The notes beneath the pieces were generated by a model. The model saw only the letters and a list, made by a program, of their open reading frames with translations, was not told the DNA's origin and ran no database searches. From Scolanthus callimorphus (Eukaryota; Cnidaria; Anthozoa; Actiniaria; Edwardsiidae): a stretch of DNA of 64,000 nt. The position numbers and the translations under genes were made by a program. This document shows, in pieces, positions 44,594 through 55,467 of this stretch (position 1 is its first letter; every line of letters begins with the position of its first letter). The stretch spans positions 12,880,204-12,944,203 of the forward strand of contig CM066925.1 in the NCBI GenBank assembly GCA_033964015.1. The letters are read 5' to 3'.

Positions 44594-45856
44594 CCTCTAG
44601 TTCATTCTCGTTCTCCTTCTCCGCTAGCTCCTTGTTATCTTCTTCATTTTCTGGTTCGTCTAAAAACCAAATGATTCACTAACGTGAGTATTCAAGGTTG
44701 TATAATAAGTATTGCCACTGAATGGTTTCATTTCCACTCGACACACAAGTGACTGCATGCCTTTTGTAATTGAAACCAAGTACAATCACTATCACGTGGT
44801 GAGCACGTGATTCTACTTATACAGCTGCGTTTGGTTAAAAATATGATTGGTCGAGCAATGAGATCACTATCACGTGGTGAGAACGTGATTCTAAATATAC
44901 AGCTGCGTTTGGTTAAAATATGATTGGTCGAGAGCAATGAGAATGCAAAGTAAACGCAGATATAAATGATTGTCGAGACACACCTGAAATCCTCACTCAG
45001 TAAAATGTTATCGTCTAACCTTTGCCTCGGGCTGCAGCTCACTCTCCTCAGGCTCCTCGTCACTCTCCTCGGCCGGTTCGTCACTCTCCTCTGCCGGTTC
45101 GTCACTCTCCTCTGCCGGTTCGTCAGTTTCCTCTCCCTCAGGCTCTGCAATAAAATTTGCAAAATGTAGATGTTTTTTATGTAATATACTCTTAAGGGTG
45201 AATCGTCAACCATCACACATTGCGGCCTGGTTCGAGTTTTGCATAGAAAGTCAACCATGTAGAGTTTTGGCTCAATGACAAAGCGAAATCCATATTTAAA
45301 ATATGTTGTAATAATAAAGCGATCCAGAATAACTGAGTATAACAACAAATGTTTTGTCAAATTTTCGGCTTTGTTTATTATTAAAAGCCTTCATCAGGGC
45401 AACTGATGAAGCTAGCAGAAATTTGGCAGGACTAGTATAGATTTGTATAGATTTGTATATTTATTCACGTCATGAGCTCACGAGCGCGCGCTAACTGACA
45501 AACAAACCTTCTAGGGAAGCGTGTGCTACTATCTATAGACAAAGCGATTTACATGTTTATAAAGTTCTCTACGTTTAAACCTGTGGGTGCGATAGTTTTG
45601 TCAAATAATAAAAGTGCAGCAAAAGTCCCTAAGTTCGTTCACATCTTGCAAAATAGAGGCAAGCAAAACGAAGGTAGTAATACTTTTGTACAACCACACC
45701 TTCCTCCGTTTGTTCTGGTTTATTCTCAGGGACCTCCGCTTCTTGGGTTTTCTCTGCAGGCGCATCAGCCAATGGCTTTGGTTCTTCTGGTGAAGGGGCA
45801 GCCAGTGATACGGCAACAAAGCCGAGCAGGAACAGCACTAGCAGCTTGCCAGTCAT
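44594..45856 (-). CDS. small secreted acidic protein, right paralogue
   Basis: This is the mirror of the 25.2-kb gene. Exon 1 (45856-45700) has the signal peptide LLVLFLLGFVAVSLAAP and an acidic Pro-rich start nearly identical to the left copy. Exon 2 starts at 45144 after TTGCAG and contains three DEPAEES repeats, so it is about 60 bp longer than in the left copy. Its donor is either at 45,019 (the position used on the left, but out of phase here) or a better in-phase AGA|GTGAGC near 45,040. Exon 3 (44659-44594) encodes DEPENEEDNKELAEKENENE. The final exon is not clear, because the satellite at 43.8-44.6 kb and two MITEs separate it from the conserved 3' sequence near 43.03 kb. It is probably an extracellular acidic matrix or Ca-binding polypeptide, and may be altered at the C-terminus. 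Confidence 0.65.
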
Positions 45857-45914
45857 CTTTAGATTCTTCTTAGAAGCCAGAAGAGACTGATTGATGTGAG
45901 TTCAAACTGACCTT

Positions 45915-45922
45915 CTTTTATA
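45915..45922 (-). promoter_or_regulatory. TATA box of right acidic-protein gene
   Basis: CTATAAAAG on the minus strand lies about 60 bp before the start codon. Its surrounding sequence and leader are conserved with the left paralogue. Confidence 0.7.
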
Positions 45923-46658
45923 GCCCTTTTCTCGGTGTCCCAGGCTCATGAATAATTGAATTATATTTTAGTTTCAAAATAACAAAACCTTTGCTCCGCA
46001 TTCCGAGATATTGATGGCGTTAAAATTCAATAGATTTAAACCCCAGCTAAACCACAGACTCACAAACTGGAACAAAGCACTGCTTAAATCCTGAGAGGTA
46101 CTTGATAAAACAAAAGATTCTATTTTTATGGATAATGATTTCATTTTCGATCACAAATACGTTTGAAACTTTTTCGTCTTCATATGTTGCATTTGGTTTC
46201 AGTGGACCAAACGCTCGGAAAGCAATGTCTTCATCGTTAAGGATGCTGAAATGTTAATGAATTTGGTGTTGTTTTTTAGTTTTCACTTTGATTTACGAAG
46301 TTCAAAACATCCTCGAGATTTGATGGTCTAGCACCTTTTGGGCGGAACAAGTACAAAATCCTCAATTACGACAAAAATGTTATCGTGTATAACTTCTACC
46401 TGTAACCTGCATTTGCCATTATCTGTAATGAACGAAACGGAACTTTACAATAATCTATACTAAAAAAGAGAGAAACAATGACAAGCTTGTAATGACTTTT
46501 CTCCTTCGCTTTCCATGAATCCATAACATCGAGCTTACACTGTTAATTAATTTCGTTTTGACAGCTGTGCTTTTACGTCATCATAATGGAATGTTCCAGG
46601 TCGTTGCTCAGACGTATTTTCTCCACAGGGAACCCAGAGAACCCAGAACCCGGCGGGT

Positions 46659-46914
46659 TAAGGTGACTCCACGAAAAGTCCAAAATCCCTTTTTTTGTAA
46701 ATTGAATTGTGTCAATAACTTTTATAACAATCGTGTGACGGATTTAAACTTGGCTAAGGACAGTAGGAGACATCATTTCGCAATAGTTTAGCATACTTCG
46801 ATCCTTCAAGTTTGATATCGGTCACACGAATATTATAAAATGTATGACCGAATTGATATTTACTACCTGTTAACGGCGAAAATGCAGTATGACTTCTAGT
46901 GGAGTCACTTTAAC
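46659..46914. mobile_element. TTAA-flanked MITE
   Basis: TTAAGGTGACTCCACGAAAA is mirrored by CTAGTGGAGTCACTTTAA, with TTAA at both borders. The interior is AT-rich and non-coding. Confidence 0.75.
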
Positions 46915-47123
46915 GACGGCTGTTTAATCAGGCTAGCTAAAAGATGCCCTGTTAAGATAATTTGCCAGAATTTGAATCATTTTTACACAACGTCAATGTA
47001 AAACTTGATTTTAATTTGTTTTTAACGAATGTTGCCGGTACGGTTCAACATCATTGACCATGATTCAAAATGCTGAGTGATCATTCCCTTGCTAGCAGAG
47101 GCCACTTCTATCTTGTTTTGTGT

Positions 47124-47613
47124 TTTGAAGTCCCGGGGGGGGGGGGGACTCCCATATTTTTTGGTCGGGGATGATCGTCGTATCTTTTTGGGGTTAAAAT
47201 CACGATGGTTTGGTCTCTTTTAGGGGTGATCGTGATCTTCAATAAATTTTACGGAGATTGGTATCTTTTAGGGCCGAAACTGCGTCCAAATTGTTTTTTT
47301 CTTATGATGCTGCTTCTAAAAACCGTGTAAGAAAGAGAGATTATTCGATTCGAGAAAACGATAAATTAGAAACAAACACGGAAATTTCTTGATGGGTATT
47401 TTTCACCTGTTACCTGTGTCCTTCGCGCCTACTTGGTACATAAGACCTCATCTTTTATTGTTTTAGGGTATCTTTTAGGGTAATAATTTTTTGAGCCACA
47501 TGGCCCGCCATGTTTGGCATCTTTTAAGGGGGTGAAACTGAAAATTTCCGACGATCATCCCCGACAAAAAATATTGGAGTCCCCCCCCCCCCCCCCCCCC
47601 CCGGGTTTGAAGT
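47124..47613. mobile_element. G-tract MITE with 8-bp target duplication (copy 2)
   Basis: The element spans 47132-47605 between direct repeats TTTGAAGT (47124-47131, 47606-47613). The ends are CCCGGGGGGG..ACTCCCATAT and GTCGGGGATGATCGTCG, mirrored at the right, with interior TCTTTTAGGG units. Same family as 7,334-7,701. Long G/C homopolymers make exact length uncertain. Confidence 0.85.
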
Positions 47614-48112
47614 GGCCTTTGCCCACAAATTTTACAACCTCTCCCAGGATCGTGGACGCACTTGACTGGTTTAGTTTCGCAAGAACGGCGTCAGTATGTT
47701 TTGCTCATACGAAAACAGCGCGCGTTCTCTGTTCAATGACCGAAACACATAACCATACTTTGCTCAATGTCGATAGAAAATACAACGATTTCCAGCGAAT
47801 TCTCAAAGGAAACATTAGTAGAGTATCAGAGGTGCGTTAATGACATTTTAAATTGAAATAAGCGAACTGTCTAAGGGCCACAAAAAGTAAGTTGTAGAGC
47901 AGATAAATTGACTTTTTCTTACTCGCTCACAAACTTCATCGACCTGTTTCTCCAACCTTACGCCATTTTCTGGCACATGAGCGAAAGAGAAGTGGCATTT
48001 GTGTGCAGAGGTTACTTTTACGAAGTTCAAAGACACAAGAAAACATAAAAGTAAAAGCACATACACGGAGATTAAACTAGATAAAATTAGTGTACTCGCA
48101 GGGAAAGCGGTC

Positions 48113-49178
48113 TATGGCCGTATTTATACTAGGGGACGGCTAAACCGTCCATGCGGCTTTAACATGCTTCATTATGATGTCTAGTATAAATTCGGAAATG
48201 CGTGTAGGACGACCGTAGACTAGCTAAGCGTATATAGTTCTCTTGGAGAAATGAACTATAAAAAGTGTCGCGTTTTGTCATAAGCTGCGCAATTTGCGGT
48301 ATAAGGCCGTCTTGATTTTAGTCGTCTCGTCTGTATACTAGACGGTTAAGCTTTCCGACAAGGGCGTCTCCAATATTTCTCGAATTTATGATTCAAATGA
48401 TTAAACATTCCCCGTAGTACCCTGCTAGCAGAGGATTTTTCTGTCAGTCTTTTATTAGCTAGCAAAGTTGTTATACCAGACACGCTAACAACTTTGCTAG
48501 CTAATAAAAGACTGACAGAAACAACCTCTGCTAGCAGGGTTTCCCCGTTTGCGTTTCAGTATAAATCTAGGCAATGTATCCAACTTTTGTCGGCCTGTCA
48601 AAGCGTTTTCATGAAGGAACGCGGAATAAATATTTACAAAAGTTTAATGGACATGTAAAAAGGTTAAGTCCCTGCCTTTGACGAAATAATTGGCAATTTC
48701 TAAATTAAATGTCACTATATTTTACATCTGTCCATAAATACTATTGAACGCACTAGACCTTTCGACTTAATTAACCTGTTTAATCAAAGATCACTGAACG
48801 GAATGGAATTTTGTTTTCCTTTCGAAACCAGGGCCGTATTTATACTAGAAGATGGCTAAGCCATCTGCACGGCGACCTTATCCATTCGAGAAATATGGCT
48901 GAGACGTCTTTTAGCCGTCGGACATCCAAGAGACGCCCTTACAGACGATCTCATCTTCCCGGACGGCTTTAGCCGTCTAGTATAAAGACGAGACGACTAA
49001 ATCAAGGCGGCCTTACCCCAAATTGCGCAGCTTATTTCAAAACTCGACACTTTTTTTAGAATTCATTTTTCAAGAGAACTATATACGCTTAGCTAGTCTA
49101 CGGTCGTCCTAAACGCACTTCCGAATTTATACGAAAAATTTTAAGGCCGTCTGGACGGCTAGTATATACGGCCATTGT
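48113..49178. mobile_element. inverted pair of TTTATACTAGACGGC elements
   Basis: Copy 1 (48,113-48,380, +) and copy 2 (48,835-49,178, -) share GGCCGTATTTATACTAG, GACGACCGTAGACTAGCTAA, GTATATAGTTCTCTTG and AAGCTGCGCAATTTG. The space between them holds the hairpin at 48,421-48,540. Confidence 0.75.
48421..48540. mobile_element. 120-bp fold-back with CTGCTAGCAGAGG ends
   Basis: CCTGCTAGCAGAGG, TTTTCTGTCAGTCTTTTATT and AGCTAGCAAAGTTGTTA are mirrored around GTCTGG. Single GCTAGCAGAGG ends occur near 2,640 and 47,093. Confidence 0.8.
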
Positions 49179-49662
49179 TATTTTGGGGATGGGAACATTC
49201 CATTCAATAAACTTCAATAGTGAACAAAAGGCGTCGAAGTGCTGGAAGAAGGGCATATGCGAGGAACGATTTGACAAGGATTGCACTGAGATTACGACTT
49301 ATCTATCTAAAATAAAAAATTATTGGCAATCGTAGAAAGTTCTAGGAACAATACCTTCACATTTTATGGTCTAATACTTTGGTAACATGTTATTATGTGT
49401 GGCTATTTTAAAATACAATTAGTTCAATATATTATGCAGACTTGTTTATCCGAAAGAAGCCTTTGAGTTGTTTGTTCGAGGTTTAAATTCATAAGGCAGC
49501 ATAGAAACAAAAGTGGAAGTAATAGATACAGCTGGTACAAAGAAAATCACTTTACCTGGGTTTCATAGGCTTTCATGATAAAGTAATTCTTAATAGATTA
49601 CATTATTATAAAATATTTTAATCAATACTATAAATTAGTTGTAAAAGAACTCATCGTCAATG

Positions 49663-49928
49663 GCCCTTTTCACAATAGAAGACAAACAAATCGTCTGGAC
49701 GCAGACGACTTGTCCGTCTTTTGTACGTCTAGTGTGAATTTAGGTCTTTGGTCGATTTGTTCGTCTACACGAACAAATCGTCTATGAAAAATCGTCTTCC
49801 TAGACGGCCAAACAGACGAACAAATTTAGACGATTTGTTCGTCTGAAAATTTGTTCGTCCCGTTTTCACATCAGACGATTTGTTTGTCTTGAGACGATTT
49901 GTTCGTCTCTAGTGTGAAAACGGCCAAT
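49663..49928. mobile_element. MITE with repeated GACGATTTGTTCGTC motif
   Basis: The ends GGCCCTTTTCACAATAGAAG and CTAGTGTGAAAACGGCC are inverted repeats. The interior repeats AGACGAACAAATCGTCT-like palindromic motifs about nine times. Confidence 0.75.
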
Positions 49929-50095
49929 GAACTACATGAACTGGCCATGCTGTTTCCTCTATTAAATCATCTTAGAATATTGAGAGCTTCTAGTCAAAAA
50001 GTCATTATGTCCCCCAGGGTAAAATTTAGTGAACGCTCCCTAACGAGTCATCTAGTCCATTCAGGTTGCTTTGATTTCACTCCTTAGGAAATAAA

Positions 50096-50420
50096 CGCCC
50101 CATGTAAAGGGATCCACAGAAGTTTTGGATCCCGGATCCCGACCCATGGTTCCCGGATCCCATGCTCTGGATCCCGGATCCCACACCCCTTGGATCCCGG
50201 ATCCCCGAATCTCAAATTTAGCTGGATTCCGGATCCCACACTCTGAATTCCGGATACCATACTCTGGATCCCGGATAAAATACTCTGGATCCCGGATACC
50301 AAACTCTGGATCCCGGATACCATACTCTGGATCCCGGATAAAACACTCTGGATCCCGGATACCAAACCTCAAATTTAACTGGCATGGATTCCGGATCCCG
50401 TATCCCTTTACATGGGCCGT
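50096..50420. mobile_element. MITE with GGATCCCGGATAC tandem interior
   Basis: The ends CCCATGTAAAGGGATCC and GGATCCCGTATCCCTTTACA with TGGGC are inverted. Between them about 15 units of ACTCTGGATCCCGGATACCA form an internal array. Minus-strand ORFs through it are repeat artefacts. Confidence 0.8.
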
Positions 50421-50830
50421 AAAGAAAATTGCTCGATTATAATTCTGTTTAATATACAATCTTCGTTCTCTGGACAAAATGCGCGGATCCCATTGGTTAG
50501 AACTGATCGCGTGAGTTTTCGTCACCTAGCGACATCAAATGGGGCGAGTGCGTTATTGGTAATAACGTATAAAAATCGTGCAGTGTTCACTGCAAGTGTA
50601 AATCTTTCTTGATCTTACAACTTATTAATACTTATCAATAATTTTTATTTATGCTTTCTGTATTTCCGAGCTATCAGAATGCAGTTCATGTACCTAAAAT
50701 ATTCCGTATTCAATTAAAATACTTGCATTTGAAGCAAAAGTTGCAATTGATTTTGAGTCTAGTCAGGAAAACCATTCTGATACTTCTTCACGCAGGTTCG
50801 CGCCGTGAACTCAGATTGTATATTAAAAGT

Positions 50831-50972
50831 GTTAGAGACTTTTATTTCGTGTTTTGTTGACAAATACACGCACTTGCTGGCTAACGCCTCGTGCAGTATT
50901 CAAAAATTTCTCGTTCATTGTATTGCCAGCGCGTGCGTGTATTTGTCACAAAACACTAAAAAAGTCTCTAAC
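50831..50972. mobile_element. fold-back element
   Basis: GTTAGAGACTTTTATTTCGT and GACAAATACACGCAC are mirrored at 50,925-50,972 (GTGCGTGTATTTGTC, AAAAAGTCTCTAAC). Confidence 0.75.
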
Positions 50973-51627
50973 CCATAAGTAGCACTGAGTAGGAATGCAT
51001 TGCCAGTTACTTCTAGGTTTTATGTTTTATAAAGGAGCTTTTTTCGGTAGATTCAGTAGCTGTTTTTCATAGATCAATATATATATATATATATGAATAA
51101 ATTTAAACCTCGGGTAAACCAGAGTCTCATGGGCTGGAACAATTTGCAGGTTAATCGTGTGAGGTCCTTGATAGAACAAAAGATGCAATTCTTATTTTGG
51201 AGTGGTGCTTGAGATCTATTTTTATGCATCATGACTTCAACATTCCTCCCTATATGTTGATCAATAACAAATGTATGTTTTCATTTTTTCGCCTTTAATT
51301 TTTACTCATGTTGTATTTGCTTCAATGGACCAAACGCTCCGAAAGTAAAGCTCTTCTTGTCAAGACATCTGAAGGATGCTGAAATCTTTAGAAAATTGGT
51401 GTTGTTGACTATTAAAACATCCTTGGGGTTTGATGGTCCAGCACTTTTAGAGCGGAACAAGTTTAAAGTTATTCATTTACAAGCGGAAAATGATATCGTT
51501 TATTTCTAGAAGCTCGGCTTTATGGCCTTTTATATAAATTGAACAGCGGACGAAGTAGTAACATGTAATTTTATGTATAGGTGTACTTTTACATAAAATT
51601 AGTTTTCGTCAAAAGCTCATGATGTAT

Positions 51628-52416
51628 TTAGTGCGCATGCGATTTTAGTCCGAATTTCTTGACCTTTTTTGGTTAAAGTGCATATCACCCTTACTGTGTG
51701 AAATTTAACACGATGAGTTATTTTAATAACTTAAAAGTGTTTTGAAGTGATTTCTGCTGATAATGTTTACAATTTTAAGAAAGAAGCGCATATATTTCGA
51801 TGTCTGAGACAAGAAAGTCAAGATCCTTTGTTCTGTACTTGCTTTCTGATTGGCTAACTTCGTACAAAATGGCCCGGTTGACGTAGTCGCATAGTAACAC
51901 GGAAATGAAATGTCAAGAAGTAGGGGTTGAGTAAAGAAGAATGCCGTTTCTTTTGGTTTAGTATCAGAACCTGTTGAAGATATATAGCCATTTTTAACTT
52001 TATGCAAATTTGATTACGTCAGGTTTAGGCTAAATCTTTGGGCTTGATAATAGCTAACCAAAAGCTCATTATGAGCTTTTGAGCTAACTGTTTTCGGTAA
52101 TTATCAAATTTGGCAAATAATAGGAGCGCTTGTCTGATTTATGTCAAAAGTTTGCTCGTACGATCTTTTGTTGCAAAGATATGGAGCTTGAGTTTATAAT
52201 TAGCCTCTTTCGACGTCATCACCTACCTAATTAGCATAAAACTTTGTGATCTCCGGTTTGAACAACGATAAACGCACAGAACCAACGACATGTGCAAGTG
52301 CGCTCAGGTAGATACAAAATCCAAGAGGTTTCATACTAAGGGTGATATGCACTTTAACGTGAACAAAGAGAAGTTAAACAAAAAATTCGGACTAAAATTG
52401 CATGCGCACTGAACAC
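51628..52416. mobile_element. approximately 790-bp inverted-repeat element
   Basis: AGTGCGCATGCGATTTTAGT, CCGAATTT and TTAAAGTGCATATCACCCTT at 51,630-51,695 are mirrored at 52,340-52,416. No transposase lies inside. Confidence 0.75.
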
Positions 52417-52529
52417 GAACTAGGTTTATAGTAAAGGATATTACACGGTGGCGCGAAGATATGAATTTTATTTTCTCGTGTCAAAAGAAATATTTTACGA
52501 TCGAGCGCACGTCAAGCCGCCGTCAGTAA

Positions 52530-52690
52530 TTTTCTTTTTCTTATATAGACAAACCAGAAAATGTTATTCCAAACATTTCCAAGCACCTTTGTTTTGATCG
52601 ATATATCCTCACTAGTGAGGATATGGAAAATATGTCACTCAGGACCCGGATGTAGCTTCGTATGAGATCTACGAGTGGCGTGTTTCCCAG
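52530..52690 (-). repeat. dispersed repeat with 22-bp palindrome, second copy
   Basis: Reverse-complement match of 5,600-5,775, including the perfect palindrome ATATCCTCACTAGTGAGGAT(AT). Confidence 0.65.
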
Positions 52691-53574
52691 TAGCAATCCC
52701 CCGACCTCTGCTTCTCTAGCGGTCGCGTATTTTGAGCGCTTTGAGTCCCCTTACGATGGAAGACCCTTTCTTTATTCTTACTATTCCCCCCGGCATATAC
52801 TGACTACACGGGATGATCCATTGAACAGGGTAGGGGTTTTTGAGCTTCTAGTCATAACAGGGTATGCATTTTCGCCGATTTTCGAGTGTGTGTGCGAATG
52901 GCAAGGACATTCATTTCCCAGTTTGTCGTAAACAGGGTATCTTTCTTACAGAAATGACTATGCGCGGGTGAGCCTCGCTTTCATGCCTGCTTCGCTGTAT
53001 TAGAGAATACAAGATGGCTACCGTGTGACAAAGGTGAATGGCAAGGGCATCCATTTCCCAGTTTATCATAAAACGGGAACGAAAATTAGCGTTTTTTCTG
53101 TCATAAACAGGGTCACAATTTGTGAGCTCGAGTGGAACACCCCTACCCAACGTTGGGTCGAGCCTTTCTACTGTATCAGTAGACTAGCTACGTAGCTAAT
53201 GATATCAAGCTCTTTCTCATGCGAATCAGTGATGAAGTCCTGTACGGGTGCCGTTTTTGGAAGCAATTTTATTCATCCTGTAGCTCCGATTTAGCTTTTC
53301 CTATAGCCCGTGCACCCACGTGTTCGGTGTGTTTTGAATGGCGGCGCGGCGTGCAAGATTCGGCATGGGGAAACAACGTCAGTAGTATAGGGGGCACCGA
53401 ATTACCCCTTTTTTTGAGGGTGAGCCTGAGGGTGAGCATGCGGGTGAGCCGGATGACGTCACAGACTATTTTTTTTGAGGGTGAGCATGAGGGTGAGCCT
53501 GGTGGTGAGCCGGATGACGTCACATACTATTTTTAACCCTTTGTTGGTGGCGTAAAAAATTGGTGGCGTATAAA
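52691..53574. other. intergenic segment with short tandem duplication
   Basis: Mirror-image GAATGGCAAGGACATTCATT / GAATGGCAAGGGCATCCATT segments occur in direct orientation near 52,895 and 53,037. A unit with GAGGGTGAGC..GAGCCGGATGACGTCACA repeats at 53,415 and 53,478; TGACGTCA is a perfect CRE-type octamer. No gene is seen. Confidence 0.5.
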
Positions 53575-54440
53575 TGCTAGTTCATAAAGTGCTGGTTCAT
53601 AAATGCTAGTTCATAAATGCTAGCCTATAAATGCTAGTTCATAAATGCTAGTTCATAAATGCTGGTTCATAAATGCTGGTTCATAAAGTGCTGGTTCATA
53701 AATGCTGGTTCATAAAGTGCTGGTTCATAAAGTGCTGGTTCATAAAGTGCTGGCGTATAAAGTGCTGGCGTATAAAGTGAGACGTATAAAGTGAGACGTA
53801 TAAAGTGAGACGTATAAATGTGAGACGTATAAAGTTGTGGCGTATAAAATGGGGCGTATAAAAATAGGCGTATAAAATAGGCGTATAAAATAGGCGTATA
53901 AAATAGGCGTATAAAATAGGCGTATAAAAATAGGCGTATAAAAATAGGCGTATAAAATAGGCGTATAAAATAGGCGTATAAAATAGGCGTATAAAATAGG
54001 CGTATAAAATAGGCGTATAAAATAGGCGTATAAAATAGGCGTATAAAATAGGCGTATAAAATAGGCGTATAAAATAGGCGTATAAAATAGGCGTATAAAG
54101 TGCTGGCGTATAAAGTGAGGCGTATAAAAATAGGCGTATAAAGTGGGGCGTATAAAATAGGCGTATAAAATAGGCGTATAAAATCGGCGTATAAAATCGG
54201 CGTATAAAATCGGCGTATAAAGTGCTGGCGTATAAAGTGAGACGTATAAAGTGAGACGTATAAAGTGAGACGTATAAATGTGAGACGTATAAAGTTGTGG
54301 CGTATAAAATGGGGCGTATAAATGTAGGGCGTATAAATGTGAGGCGTATAATTGCTGGCGTATAAAGTGAGACGTATAAAGCGGGGCGTATAAATTGGTG
54401 CGTATAAATTGGTGCGTATAAATTGGTGGTGAGCCTGGTG
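53575..54440. repeat. array of 13-15-bp TATAAA repeats
   Basis: More than 55 units read AAATAGGCGTATA (53.87-54.2 kb) or AAGTGCTGGCGTATA / AAGTGAGACGTATA, each giving TATAAA or TATAAAA. The earlier part uses TTCATAAA. It abuts the left side of the Polinton-like element. The 281-codon minus-strand ORF (YTPILYAYFIRLF type) is an artefact of a 13-bp, stop-free unit. Confidence 0.95.
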
Positions 54441-54683
54441 GTGATGAGCCTATTGTTATCGGAGACAATAGAAGGATACCCCCCACCCCCCTACTTTTTA
54501 TTGTCTCAAGACAATAGAAAAAATAATCATAAAAGCTATTGTTCTCGGACTCAATAAAAGCCGAGCGCCGCAGTCGGTCCCTCATTCTACTCCAAGCAGC
54601 AAGTTGAAAGATGGATCAAGACATCCACCAAGAGATGACAGAAGCCATAACCAATCTTCTAGCTTTGACTCAACAGCAAGATG
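54441..54683. other. probable outer flank or end of the Polinton-like element
   Basis: This unique-looking sequence has the short palindrome ATTGTCTCAAGACAAT (54,499-54,514) and a CTCAATAAAAG TATA-like motif. I could not confirm a terminal inverted repeat because the other end is outside the window. Confidence 0.3.
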
Positions 54684-54688
54684 TATGA
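54611..54688 (+). pseudogene. 25-codon ORF cut at the palindrome junction
   Basis: An ATG at 54611 opens MDQDIHQEMTEAITNLLALT.. and stops within four codons of the place where the inverted integrase copy begins (about 54,685). A TATA-like motif lies about 65 bp upstream. It is probably the start of an unidentified gene of the element, truncated by the rearrangement. It could equally be a short chance ORF. Confidence 0.3.
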
Positions 54689-54701
54689 ATATATGCTTTA
54701 T

Positions 54702-55467
54702 TCACAATCGTTTTATATCACTGGCAGGGACATAAGAATTGAATTTCTCAGGGTACGCGAGCCATTTCACGAGGTATTCTACTTTTCCTTTTCTCCTACG
54801 TTTGCCTAACACTTTTTCTATCTTGTATACGTCATCCGTTTTGACGATGCTCTGTAACTCTGACTCATAGAACACGCCTCCCAAAATTTCTTGCACGTCG
54901 TCTTTTAAGCGGTAGACTGGGGGTCTTCTAGGTATGCGTTCGGCGATGGTAAAGATTTCCTCACTCCAGTTGGCTTTATACCCTTTGTCAAAGATTTTTT
55001 TGGCGATGCTGACGCGGACACGGTCCCCGACTTGGAATTTGAACCGTACAGGAACCTTGAGAGCTTTTCCATACAGTGTATACCAGACTTGATCTTCATT
55101 CTCCTTGTTTACATCCACTGGCGCATGCGAATACTGCGGTGATAGGCGTGGTTGTAAGAGTTGATAAGATCCGGTAAAACGTCTACATAGACATGCGTGT
55201 TTTTGTAGGTAAAATATTTCCACATTTTCGATTTTAAAGTGCGATTGAATCGCTCTACCACTGAGCTTTTGGTCTCGCTATGTGTAGTGAAAAATCGGAC
55301 ATGCTGTTTTCTCAGATAAGCTTGAAAGATCTTGTTTAAAAATTCAGATCCTTTGTCTGTCTGTAAGATCTTGGGTTTCTGCGACTTGAAAATCTTTTTA
55401 AACGCGTCTGTGATTTCAGGCCCTGTCTTTGTCTTTAATGGAATGGCCCAGGCGACTTTACTAAAGA
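54702..55467 (-). pseudogene. Polinton integrase C-terminal fragment, left copy
   Basis: This is a retroviral-type (rve/DDE) integrase C-terminal half, reading away from the palindrome centre. It begins at SKVAWAIPLKTKTG, whose first residues come from the unpaired centre. It contains the second catalytic Asp in QTDKGSEFLN and the catalytic Glu in VVERFNRTLKSK. A one-base loss near 55,123 separates it from the following part (KVPVRFKFQVGDRVRVSIAK, an SH3-like DNA-binding segment, and a C-terminal chromodomain YKIEKVLGKRR..EYLVKWLAYP). The N-terminal zinc-binding part and first catalytic Asp are absent. Such chromodomain integrases insert Polintons into the host genome. This copy is truncated and frameshifted. 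Confidence 0.85.

Larger units (their letters stand above)
40408..51500. repeat. right arm of large inverted segmental duplication
   Basis: Reverse-complement counterpart of 20,660-28,106 (landmarks given there). It is about 3.7 kb longer because of arm-specific insertions: an inverted-repeat element at 40,965-41,745, a MITE at 42,468-42,738, elements at 43.2 and 43.6 kb, a 29-bp satellite (43.8-44.6 kb), and elements at 46.7, 47.1, 48.1-49.2 and 49.7-51.0 kb. Confidence 0.85.

Noticed and set aside
44728..45360. 210-codon minus-strand ORF over the right acidic-gene exon 2
   Set aside because: It is in a different frame from the exon conserved with the left paralogue; no domain, and it runs through introns.
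50061..50525. 154-codon minus-strand ORF rich in GIRDPE
   Set aside because: It is a translation of the GGATCCCGGATAC array inside a MITE.
53740..54585. 281-codon minus-strand ORF of YTPILYAYFIRLF type
   Set aside because: It is produced by a stop-free 13-bp repeat; composition is uniform and the frame ends with the array.
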